A DNA stretch of 64,000 nt. It comes from Deltaproteobacteria bacterium (GTDB taxonomy: Bacteria > Desulfobacterota > Desulfomonilia > UBA1062). Below, piece by piece: positions 54,762-62,490 of the stretch. The stretch covers positions 1-64,000 of the forward strand of contig JAKPPU010000056.1 in the NCBI GenBank assembly GCA_029547185.1, in the 5' to 3' direction. How positions within the stretch are numbered: position 1 is the first letter of the stretch; each line of letters opens with the position of its first letter. Below the pieces are notes generated by a model. That model saw nothing but the letters and a program-made list of their open reading frames with translations, was not told the DNA's origin and made no database searches. Made by a program: the position numbers and the translations under genes.

Positions 54762-56582
54762 ATGGCAAGTCAATGGGTAGACATGAGGGATATGAAATTC
54801 CTGATCCATGAAGTTTTCAAGATTGAAGATCTTTTGGGAAAGCCGCCGTACCAGGATCATGACGTCGACATGATCAACATGGTGCTCGGCGAGGCAGAGA
54901 AGCTCTCGGAGAACGAGATCGCTCCAACGTACCCCGACGAGGTGAACAGGAAGCCTGTCGAGGCGAGATTCGAAAACGGCAAGGTCTATGTCCCCGAGGC
55001 ATACCACAGATTGTGGCAGCTCTACTGCGAGGGCGGGTGGATGGGCACATCCGATCCATACGATGTCGGAGGCCAGGGCCTTCCGGCGATCGTAAGCGCA
55101 GCTGCGGCGAACATGTTCCTCTCAACCAACCAGGCATTCCTCATGTATCCTGGTCTTACCCACGGTGCTGCACGGATCATCTATGATTTCTACCAGGGCC
55201 CCATGAGAGACCTCATCCTCCAGAACATGTACAGCGGCAAATGGGCAGGCACCATGTGTCTGACCGAGCCGGGCGCCGGTTCCGACGTGGGTGCGCTGAA
55301 AACCACCGCAAAGAAGAACGCTGACGGCACTTACTCGATCACCGGTACGAAATGCTTCATCTCTGCCGGCGACCACGACCTCACCGAGAACATCATTCAC
55401 CCGGTTCTTGCCAGGATCGAAGGCGATCCGAACGGAACGAGGGGCATCTCCATCTTCGTGGTTCCCAAGATAAAGATCAATCCGGACGGCTCTCTGGGCG
55501 AGTCCAATGACGTGACCACCGGCAACATCGAGAGCAAGATGGGCATCCACGGCAATGCAACCTGTACGCTCAACTTCGGCGAGAACGGCAAGTGCGTCGG
55601 CTGGCTCATGGGCGAAGAGCGCGAGGGCATGAAGATCATGTTCCACATGATGAACGAAGAGCGCCAGGGCGTGGGCATGATGGGCGTCGGCCTCTCCACC
55701 GCCGCATACCTCCATGCGCTGTCCTATGCCAAGGAAAGGCTCCAGGGCGTCAACATCATGGAGATGAAGAACCCCGATGCCAAGCAGGTGCCGATCATTC
55801 AGCACCCCGACGTCCGCAGGATGCTCCTCAAGATGAAGTCCATGACCGAGGGTATCCGGGCGCTGTGCTTCTACTGCTACTTCGCAATGGACAAGAGGTC
55901 AGCAGCGGCCGACGACGCCGAGAAGGACAAGTGGCAGGGCATGGTCGAGATGCTGACCCCGATGGTCAAATCCTACTGCACCGACGCTGCAGACGACATC
56001 ATCAAGATGGCGATCCAGACCTACGGCGGCTACGGCTTCTGCAGAGAGTACCCGGTCGAGCAGTTTGCCAGGGACAACAAGATCAACACCCTCTATGAAG
56101 GAACCAACGGCATCCAGGCAATGGACCTCCTCGGCAGGAAGCTCGGCATGAAGAAGGGCCTGTACTTCATGAACCTGCTCGGCGAGACCCAGGCCGAGAT
56201 CGCAAAGGCCAAGAACAGCGAGAACTTCAAGGAAGAGGCAGCCATCGTGGAGAAGGCCCTCAACAAGTGCGCAGAGACGGCCATGACCTTCAGCGCGCTC
56301 ATCAGAACCAACCCCTTCATCCCGCTCATCGCTGCGTACGACTTCCTCAACTGCCTGTCCGAGTCCCTCGTGGGCTGGTTCCATATCTGGATGGCCAATG
56401 TCGCCACCGAGGCCCTCAAGACCGCGACCCTCGACAAGGAAAAGGCATTCTATACCGGCAAGATCGAAGGCGCCAAGTTCTTCATCAACCGCATCACTGC
56501 CCTCGTTCCTGCAAAGTGCGAGACCCTCGTGAAAGACGAGATCAGCGCCTGCAGGATCCCGGAAGAGGCATTCGCCGTCTAG
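54762..56582 (+). CDS. Acyl-CoA dehydrogenase, long (about 600-residue) form
   Basis: 606 residues, ATG preceded by AAGGAGGGTATT. FAD-dependent alpha,beta-oxidation of acyl-CoA. GTMCLTEPGAGSDVGALKT and ITGTKCFISAGDHD are the substrate/FAD signatures; YGGYGFCREYPVEQFARDNKINTLYEGTNGIQAMDLLGRKL is the second ACAD signature with the catalytic region; the extra C-terminal 150 residues are the Acyl-CoA_dh_C domain. This subgroup is often linked to fatty-acid or aromatic acid degradation. Has its own promoter, operator and terminator, so it is a stand-alone unit. Confidence 0.93.
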   Translation: MASQWVDMRDMKFLIHEVFKIEDLLGKPPYQDHDVDMINMVLGEAEKLSENEIAPTYPDEVNRKPVEARFENGKVYVPEAYHRLWQLYCEGGWMGTSDPYDVGGQGLPAIVSAAAANMFLSTNQAFLMYPGLTHGAARIIYDFYQGPMRDLILQNMYSGKWAGTMCLTEPGAGSDVGALKTTAKKNADGTYSITGTKCFISAGDHDLTENIIHPVLARIEGDPNGTRGISIFVVPKIKINPDGSLGESNDVTTGNIESKMGIHGNATCTLNFGENGKCVGWLMGEEREGMKIMFHMMNEERQGVGMMGVGLSTAAYLHALSYAKERLQGVNIMEMKNPDAKQVPIIQHPDVRRMLLKMKSMTEGIRALCFYCYFAMDKRSAAADDAEKDKWQGMVEMLTPMVKSYCTDAADDIIKMAIQTYGGYGFCREYPVEQFARDNKINTLYEGTNGIQAMDLLGRKLGMKKGLYFMNLLGETQAEIAKAKNSENFKEEAAIVEKALNKCAETAMTFSALIRTNPFIPLIAAYDFLNCLSESLVGWFHIWMANVATEALKTATLDKEKAFYTGKIEGAKFFINRITALVPAKCETLVKDEISACRIPEEAFAV

Positions 56583-56606
56583 AAGCGGCAGGGAAAAGAT
56601 ACTATT

Positions 56607-56640
56607 AAGAGGGGAGGTGTATCCGCCGCCCCTCTTTCTT
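56607..56640. terminator. Terminator after the acyl-CoA dehydrogenase
   Basis: AAGAGGGG (56607-56614) pairs with CCCCTCTT (56629-56636); inside, GGTG pairs with CGCC around TATC, with one mismatch between the two parts. T-rich bases follow (TCTTCTT). Between convergent genes. Confidence 0.7.
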
Positions 56641-56652
56641 CTTGAAGATCTT

Positions 56653-57126
56653 TTAAGCCTCCCCTCGATAGACCCCACCATAGTGATTCGATGAGAGAGA
56701 TTTTCCGGCCCTGCTCAGCTCTCCCGCTTGGATACGGGCGATGAAAAGAGTGTGGTCTCCGGTAGCGACGGTGCTCTCAACCACGCAGTCAAGATATCCG
56801 AGGGCCTGGTTCAGAACAGGGTTGCCGCCCGGGGAGAGGCCGAACTCGACGTCATCGAATTTTCTCTTCCAGTCCGGGATCTTGAATTTCTTTACGGAAT
56901 CGAGGGCATCTTCCGCAAGGACATTGATGGCAAAATATCCCGCATTCACAATCTGTGATCGGGATAAGCGGTTGTTCCTCACAGCAACGGCCACGAGGGC
57001 CGGATCATGGGAGCACTGAGTTACCCATGACGCAATCATGCCGTTATAACTCCCGTCTGCAGATATCGTGATAAGATAAATCCCGTAGTGAAACGTATCG
57101 AGCACATCCTGCCACGATTTTTCCAT
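56653..57126 (-). CDS. Flavin reductase-like, FMN-binding protein
   Basis: 157 residues of the flavin reductase / split-barrel FMN-binding family: DVLDTFHYGIYLITISADGSYNGMIASWVTQCSHDPALVAVAVRNNRLS is the FMN-binding part, GYFAINVLAEDALD and LGYLDCVVESTVATGDHTLFIARI are the later strands. Such proteins reduce flavins with NAD(P)H or serve as electron carriers; some sit next to rubredoxins in anaerobes, which is not the case here. ATG preceded by AAGGAGAAAGATTTT. A palindrome lies just upstream. Confidence 0.88.
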   Translation of the reverse strand: MEKSWQDVLDTFHYGIYLITISADGSYNGMIASWVTQCSHDPALVAVAVRNNRLSRSQIVNAGYFAINVLAEDALDSVKKFKIPDWKRKFDDVEFGLSPGGNPVLNQALGYLDCVVESTVATGDHTLFIARIQAGELSRAGKSLSSNHYGGVYRGEA

Positions 57127-57706
57127 AAAATCTTTCTCCTTAATATCCTAATATAGGATTGATTGTGCCGATTTAAAGGATCACCGGCATGTACTCGTCA
57201 TATCCGACTGCTCGGAACTCTCATGCCTTGAGTCCTTGCAATAATTCAGTAACCCCCTATCAGAAATCATATCGGCCCTTATAGTACCCGGGGAGGGAAG
57301 ACGGCATACAACAAAGGCATGGATTCTTTCAGAGGGGCACAATGCTTAAATGCCTGGATGGAGGAGCCGGACATTTTGGCCTTTGACTCCACCCGGGCAC
57401 TGTGCTAGGTGAGTGCTGTCATGGATAACGAAGAGAGCGATAGAAACAAGAAAATCTGATTCCTCTGCCTCGGCACGGGTCATCTGTCCACAGGCAGGGG
57501 AGAGATGATCGTGCCGGATCCTTAAAAGCTCCTGATCCTTAAGAACCCGGTCGATCTTGCGAAATCCACAAAAGGTGCGGATGTATGTTCAAGCATGATC
57601 GAGATGCATATTCCCGGGAAGCAGACTGCCTCCGAGAAGTTCTTGAATTTCCGCATCCGTCCGGATCGAGAAGGCCCTTTGTCGGGCAACAGCGTGGGGG
57701 TTCTGC
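57127..57706. other. Gene-poor region between flavin reductase and transporter
   Basis: About 580 bases. Contains the 57145-57159 palindrome near the flavin reductase start; an imperfect hairpin CGGCACG...CGTGCCG (about 57466-57514); and a repeat of GATCCTTAA at about 57519 and 57534. A stretch near 57320-57410 reads like decayed coding sequence on either strand but matches nothing I know. I searched by eye for M-box and Mn2+ (yybP-ykoY) riboswitch patterns before the transporter and saw neither. Confidence 0.35.
57145..57159. promoter_or_regulatory. Palindrome at the flavin reductase promoter
   Basis: ATCCTA-ATA-TAGGAT has perfect 6-bp arms and lies 19-33 bases upstream of the flavin reductase ATG on the minus strand, overlapping the likely promoter. 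A redox or flavin-responsive regulator is possible; none is encoded nearby. Confidence 0.45.
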
Positions 57707-59014
57707 ATGTATTGGCTGAGCAAAACCTTTCACCGCATCCGCCGATTCAGGAGGAGGCTCCTGATCTTCCTCTCCGTGCTCGGACCCGGGATCATCGTCA
57801 TGATTGCAGACAACGATGCGGGAGGGATATCAACCTACGCCGTCACCGGATCGAAGTACGGGTTCTCGCTCCTCTGGGTTTTTCTCATTCTCCTTCCCAT
57901 GGCATACTATGTACAGGAGATGACCGTCCGGGTGGGTGCCGTGACGAAACGGGGGCAGGCCGAGGTTATCTTCGAAGGCTTCGGCCCCTTCTGGGGCTGG
58001 TTCTCCATCGTGGACCTGATCCTTATCAACTGGCTCACCTTGATTACGGAATATGTCGGCATGACGGCCGCCATGAGCCTCTTCGGCATCCCCGCGTGGA
58101 TCACCTTCATTGCAGTGACGATCATTCTCTTCACCGTTGTCCGTACGGGACAGTACTGGACGTTCGAGAAGATAACCCTCTTATTCTGCCTCTTCAACCT
58201 CGTCTACATCCCGGCAGCCATCTGGGCCATGGACACACCGACCGCGCCCGCGTGGAGCAAGGTCTTTCAGGGGTTCTACCGTCCGGAAATGGGCAGCTTC
58301 AACATCGATCTCCTCTTCATCATTCTCGCCAATCTCGGGACCACCATCACACCGTGGCAGCTCTTTTTCCAGCAGAGCGCCGTCGTCGACAAGGGGCTCG
58401 ATATCCACGATATCGGATTCGGGAAGGCCGAGACCTTTGCCGGATCTTTTCTCACCTGTCTCGTGGCCGTATTCATCATCATTGCAACCGGCGCAGCCTT
58501 CTTCTATCATCATCCGCCCATCGAAATCGCCGACGCCCGGCAGACCGCCGAGGCCATCGTGCCTCTCCTTCCTGCAGGACATGGGGACCTTGCCCGGAAG
58601 CTCTTCGCCATAGGCCTCTTCGATGCGGGATTCCTGGGGGCCTTGTGCATCTCGCTCGCGACTTCGTGGGCGGTCGGTGAGGTTTTCGGATGGGCCCATT
58701 CCCTCAACCAGAAGGTCAAGGATGCGCCATGGTTCTATCTCATCTATCTCCTCATGCTGATCACCTCCGGGGCCGTGGTGCTCATACCCGGCGCCCCGCT
58801 CGTTACGATCACCATGTACGTCCAGGTGGTGGCGGTCACCCTGCTTCCCGCTTCGCTCATCTTCCTCCTGCTCATCCTCAACGACAGGTCCTTCATGGGG
58901 GATTTTGTGAATACGCGGCGGCAGAACATCATGAACTGGTCTATCGTCGTTCTCGTCATTGCAATGTCTTCACTCATGGGTGTAAGCACCCTGTTTCCGG
59001 AATTGTTCAAATAA
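57707..59014 (+). CDS. Nramp-related metal transporter with non-canonical metal site
   Basis: 435 residues, about 11 membrane helices. TM1 has GPGIIVMIADNDAGGISTY: the classic DPGN becomes D37-A-G-G, so the Asp is kept and the Asn lost. TM6 has NLGTTITPWQLFFQQSAVVDKG where Mn/Fe Nramps have MPH: Met and His are replaced by Thr and Trp. Loss of the soft Met ligand is what distinguishes Nramp-related magnesium transporters from Mn2+/Fe2+ importers. The gene is followed 19 bases later by a protein with MgtE N and CBS domains, which supports Mg2+ as substrate. Start ATG has only a weak site (GGGGG). Confidence 0.8.
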   Translation: MYWLSKTFHRIRRFRRRLLIFLSVLGPGIIVMIADNDAGGISTYAVTGSKYGFSLLWVFLILLPMAYYVQEMTVRVGAVTKRGQAEVIFEGFGPFWGWFSIVDLILINWLTLITEYVGMTAAMSLFGIPAWITFIAVTIILFTVVRTGQYWTFEKITLLFCLFNLVYIPAAIWAMDTPTAPAWSKVFQGFYRPEMGSFNIDLLFIILANLGTTITPWQLFFQQSAVVDKGLDIHDIGFGKAETFAGSFLTCLVAVFIIIATGAAFFYHHPPIEIADARQTAEAIVPLLPAGHGDLARKLFAIGLFDAGFLGALCISLATSWAVGEVFGWAHSLNQKVKDAPWFYLIYLLMLITSGAVVLIPGAPLVTITMYVQVVAVTLLPASLIFLLLILNDRSFMGDFVNTRRQNIMNWSIVVLVIAMSSLMGVSTLFPELFK

Positions 59015-59033
59015 GTACCAGGGAGGTGCCGCT

Positions 59034-60323
59034 ATGGCAGCCGACAACGGTTTCAAGGCAAAGGGAATCGATCAGATCCACGGATCGGAGCAGTTCCGTT
59101 TCCACTTCTTCTCTGAGCTGCTCAAGCGGCCTGTCTGCATCGACAACATAAAGAACCGGATCGGCAGGCTCAGCGATCTCGTCTTCCTCCTGAAGGAGCC
59201 CTATCCCGAAGTCGTTGGCATCTATATCGAGCACGGTTGGGGGAAGCCCACCGAGCTTGTCCCGTGGTCGAAGGTGATAAAGATCGAAGATGACGCCATC
59301 TTCATCGCTCCTCCCGATGGAGGAGAGGCGTTTCCTCCCTTCGTCGATCAGCCGGGCTGGATCCTCATTGAAAAGCATCTCATGGGCAAGACGGTCCTCG
59401 ATATCGACGGGAGGAGGGTCGAGGTCGTCAATGATGTCCATTTTCTCGAGACGAGGAGCACCCTGCTGCTCGTGCATGTCGACTTCTCCTTCGGCGGTTT
59501 TTTCCGCAGGTGGGGCCTCGGGAAATACGAGCTCGTTAAAAGCAATCTGATCTCCTGGAGATACATCCAGCCTCTCTCTGTTGAAGATGCAGTATCGACC
59601 GACAAGGTGACCCTGTCCGTCACCAAAAAGCAGATGCTCGAGCTTCCGAGCGAAGACCTGGCGGACTTCCTGGAAGAGCTGCCCGGAGAAGAGCAGCAGG
59701 TTTTGTTTTCCGCCCTCGACAGCGAGAAGGCGGCAGAGACCCTCATGGAGGCGGAGCCCAGGGCACAGCGGCAGATCATTGCCAATCTCCGTGAGGAGAA
59801 GGCGCGTAAGATCCTCTCGGAGATGACGACTCCTCAGCTCGCGGGCCTCTTTTCGGTGCTTCCCCACGACGACGTTACCGAGCTCATGGCCTACCTGGAC
59901 AGGGAGCAGGCAGAGCGTGTCCGGGAAATCCTTTCCGAGCGTGAGATCACGGTGCACAATCTCATGTCTCCGGATTACTTTCTTGCATCGAAAACAGACA
60001 AAGTGGGCAATGTTCTAGCAGCGGTCAGGGCTTCCGGCAGAGAGCCGAGGAGCATCTCCTACATTTACATAGTCAATGGCGATGGGAGGACGCTGCTCGG
60101 CGTCGTCGATCTCCGTGAGCTCGTGATATCGCCCGATGATCTACCCGTGACCGAGGTCATGAGCTCTCCGGTCGTCACTGCCGAAGAGGATGATGTCCAG
60201 GACGACATCGAGGAGATGTTCGCGAAGTACCATTACCGGATGATACCCGTGGTCGACGGCCAGGACCGCATGCTCGGCGTCATCTACTACAACGATGTCA
60301 TGAAAGGCGCCGCGAGCCGCTGA
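59034..60323 (+). CDS. PRC-barrel / MgtE N-domain / CBS protein without a transport domain
   Basis: 429 residues, soluble, ATG preceded by GGGAGGTGCCGCT. Residues about 25-195 form two PRC-barrel-like segments (IGRLSDLVFLLKEPYPEVVGIYI; LMGKTVLDIDGRRVEVVNDVHFLE). Residues 205-300 are the helical MgtE N domain (LPSEDLADFLEELPGEEQQVLFSAL; ILSEMTTPQLAGLFSVLPHDDVTELMAYL). Residues 305-425 are two CBS domains (VHNLMSPDYFLASKTDKVGNVL; VTEVMSSPVVTAEEDDVQDDIEEMFAKYHYRMIPVVD). In MgtE these domains bind Mg2+ and gate the pore; here the MgtE pore is missing, so it likely regulates the Nramp-related transporter encoded just before. Confidence 0.88.
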   Translation: MAADNGFKAKGIDQIHGSEQFRFHFFSELLKRPVCIDNIKNRIGRLSDLVFLLKEPYPEVVGIYIEHGWGKPTELVPWSKVIKIEDDAIFIAPPDGGEAFPPFVDQPGWILIEKHLMGKTVLDIDGRRVEVVNDVHFLETRSTLLLVHVDFSFGGFFRRWGLGKYELVKSNLISWRYIQPLSVEDAVSTDKVTLSVTKKQMLELPSEDLADFLEELPGEEQQVLFSALDSEKAAETLMEAEPRAQRQIIANLREEKARKILSEMTTPQLAGLFSVLPHDDVTELMAYLDREQAERVREILSEREITVHNLMSPDYFLASKTDKVGNVLAAVRASGREPRSISYIYIVNGDGRTLLGVVDLRELVISPDDLPVTEVMSSPVVTAEEDDVQDDIEEMFAKYHYRMIPVVDGQDRMLGVIYYNDVMKGAASR

Positions 60324-60346
60324 AAAACATCAAATAGGAGGAGATC

Positions 60347-60460
60347 ATGCCCCGTGTGAAGATGACGAGAACCGGAAAGCTGGTGCTGTACTTCCTGCAG
60401 TTCTACCTGGTGGTCCTGCTGATCCTCTTGCTGGTCAAGTTCCTCGGGGTTTTGTCCTGA
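60347..60460 (+). CDS. 37-residue single-pass membrane peptide
   Basis: ATG preceded by AGGAGGAGATC, a near-perfect ribosome binding site, 23 bases after the MgtE-N/CBS gene. The peptide has a basic N-terminus (MPRVKMTRTGK) and one hydrophobic helix (LVLYFLQFYLVVLLILLLVKFLGVLS). Strong site, operon position and clean topology argue that it is real. It may be a small regulatory subunit of the transporter, by analogy with small membrane proteins such as MgtS or KdpF; that is inference. Confidence 0.7.
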   Translation: MPRVKMTRTGKLVLYFLQFYLVVLLILLLVKFLGVLS

Positions 60461-60502
60461 TGCTGTCCACCTTGGAGAACCCGGCCGCAGGAAGACTATC
60501 CG

Positions 60503-62158
60503 TCAGCGGTTTCCCCTGGCGGAAGAATATGTTTTGAAGCCGCCGGAGAGGTTCTTCGACGTGAACCCGTGCTGCGCGAGAATGCGATGGGCGATGTAGC
60601 CCCTCATTCCCACTGCACAGTACACGACATAGGTCTTGGTTTTGTCGAGCTCGGGGAGCCTCTTGCGCAACTCCCGAAGCGAGATATGGACCGCCCCGGG
60701 GATCATGCCCGATGCCTTGATCTCCGACGATTCGCGCAGGTCTAGAAGGACGTGGTCTTCATTCAGCTCGGGCAGTTCGCGCCAGAAGATCGCCTCCATG
60801 TCGCCTTTCAGGATGTTGCCGGCAGCGAATCCCGCGATATTGACGGGGTCTTTGGCAGAGGAATAGGGCGGGGCATAGGCAAGCTCGAGCTCCTCGAGAT
60901 CAGAGACCCGCATCCCCCCATGGAGGGCTGTGGCAAGCACGTCGATTCTCTTGTCCACGCCGCCTCCTCCAACGATCTGGCCGCCGAGGATCCTTCCGTT
61001 ATCGGGCGAGAAGAGCAGCTTGATGGCCATCTGCTCTGCCCCGGGATAGTACGAGGCATGGGACCCTGAATGGGTATAGCTCACGAGATACGGTATCTTG
61101 TTCTGCAAGAGGAGCTTTTCATTGGCACCGGTCGAGGCTGCCGTGAGGTTGAATACCTTGAGTATTGCCGTTCCCAGGGTACCCGGAAACGTCGATGAAC
61201 GGCCCATGGCATTGTCCGCAGCGATACGGGCCTGCTTGTTCGCAGGGCCTGCAAGCGCCGTGGCCGTCGGAATCCCCAGAACGAAATCACGGGTGCATAC
61301 CGCATCGCCCACGGCATAGATATCGGGGTCCGAGGTCTGCATGGCCGGATTCACCCAGATGTGGCCCTTCTCGCACAGAGTAAGCCCGGCCTCTTTGGCA
61401 AGCCGGTTCTCCGGTCTGATCCCGACGGAGAGGATGAGCATGTCGCACTCTATGGGAATGCCCTTCTCTGTTTCGACGGCAAGGCGGTCTCCCTTCCGGG
61501 TGATGGCTTTGAGCCCGTTTCCGAGCTCGCATACGACCCCCTGTTCTTCAAGGGCATCCTGAACAATCGCTGCCATCTCCGGATCGAGAGGAGGGAGGAT
61601 CTGGTCGAGCTTTTCGAGGATGGTCGTCTTCACTCCCCGCTGGACGAGGTTCTCTGCCATCTCGATGCCGATGAAGCCTCCGCCGACGATAACTGCCGAT
61701 CCCGGATTTCCGGACTCGACCCTGGCCTTGATCCGGTCTGCATCCGGTATGGTGCGGAGCCTGAAGACATTCTCCCCGTCTATCCCTTCAATGGGCGGAA
61801 GGATCGGCTCGGCGCCCGGAGACAGGATGAGCTTGTCATAAGTTTCACGATAGGTTTCGCCGGTCAGGAGATTCCTGACCTCGACCGCCTTGCCCTGGCG
61901 GTCGATCCCTGTTACCTCGCTGAAGGTGCGGATATCGATGTTATAGCGGGTGCTGAAGGCGGCAGAGGTCGTCACCAGGAGGCTGCCGCGCTCCCTGATG
62001 GTCCCTCCGATATAGTAGGGCAGGCCGCAGTTGGCAAAGGAGACGAACTCTCCCCTCTCGAAGATGATGATCCGCGCGTGCTCATCAAGCCTGCGGGCCC
62101 GGGCAGCAGCGGTCGCTCCTCCGGCAACGCCGCCTATGATGATAAGCTTCGTACTCAT
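60503..62158 (-). CDS. CoA-disulfide reductase / NADH oxidase-like flavoprotein with C-terminal rhodanese domain
   Basis: 551 residues from the ATG preceded by AAAGGAGAAGGC. Residues 1-445: FAD/NAD(P)H disulfide reductase fold with IIGGVAGGATAAARARR, active-site single Cys in SFANCGLPYYIGG, NAD site VIVGGGFIGIEMAENLVQRG, and the FAD segment DIYAVGDAV. Residues about 460-550: rhodanese domain with NEDHVLLDLRESSEI and active Cys in VVYCAVGMRGYIAHRIL. This CoADR-RHD architecture reduces CoA disulfides, persulfides or polysulfide and is common in sulfur-using anaerobes. Full length. Confidence 0.92.
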   Translation of the reverse strand: MSTKLIIIGGVAGGATAAARARRLDEHARIIIFERGEFVSFANCGLPYYIGGTIRERGSLLVTTSAAFSTRYNIDIRTFSEVTGIDRQGKAVEVRNLLTGETYRETYDKLILSPGAEPILPPIEGIDGENVFRLRTIPDADRIKARVESGNPGSAVIVGGGFIGIEMAENLVQRGVKTTILEKLDQILPPLDPEMAAIVQDALEEQGVVCELGNGLKAITRKGDRLAVETEKGIPIECDMLILSVGIRPENRLAKEAGLTLCEKGHIWVNPAMQTSDPDIYAVGDAVCTRDFVLGIPTATALAGPANKQARIAADNAMGRSSTFPGTLGTAILKVFNLTAASTGANEKLLLQNKIPYLVSYTHSGSHASYYPGAEQMAIKLLFSPDNGRILGGQIVGGGGVDKRIDVLATALHGGMRVSDLEELELAYAPPYSSAKDPVNIAGFAAGNILKGDMEAIFWRELPELNEDHVLLDLRESSEIKASGMIPGAVHISLRELRKRLPELDKTKTYVVYCAVGMRGYIAHRILAQHGFTSKNLSGGFKTYSSARGNR

Positions 62159-62490
62159 GCCTTCTCCTTTCTGTTTCTTATCACGGGACCGGCTCGATCC
62201 CGCTTCCGTTACCTTCCTGAATACCAAGACATGATTTTATCACAATTCGATGAAAGCGACACAGGCATTGTCATTGCCTCGCGCGGGGCAGATTTGACGA
62301 TACGCCTTTACGGACAGGCATGGGGGAATGGGCACGAGAGGCGCTATCTCTCCGTGATTGGGCCATGTCCTCGAGGAAAAGAACTTCGCTATGAATATAA
62401 AGATTTGAAATCAGAGAACCGACAAACGAATCAGCACAAAGAATTTATGATGAGTGCATTTACTGCATGTGCATGGATAAGGGGAAATGC
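62159..62490. other. Divergent intergenic region
   Basis: About 330 bases between the divergent CoA-disulfide reductase and chemoreceptor genes. It becomes AT-rich from about 62385 (AATATAAAGATTTGAAATC), where the chemoreceptor promoter probably lies. No gene, palindrome or RNA feature could be supported; no clear flagellar sigma-28 pattern seen. Confidence 0.35.

Noticed and set aside
57320-57420. Possible transposase or other gene remnant
   Set aside because: Short open stretches on both strands look protein-like but match no family I can name, and there are no terminal inverted repeats.
57127-57706. M-box or Mn2+ riboswitch before the Nramp-related transporter
   Set aside because: A fragment resembling AGGTGAG occurs near 57409, but the conserved downstream M-box core and the yybP-ykoY core are missing.
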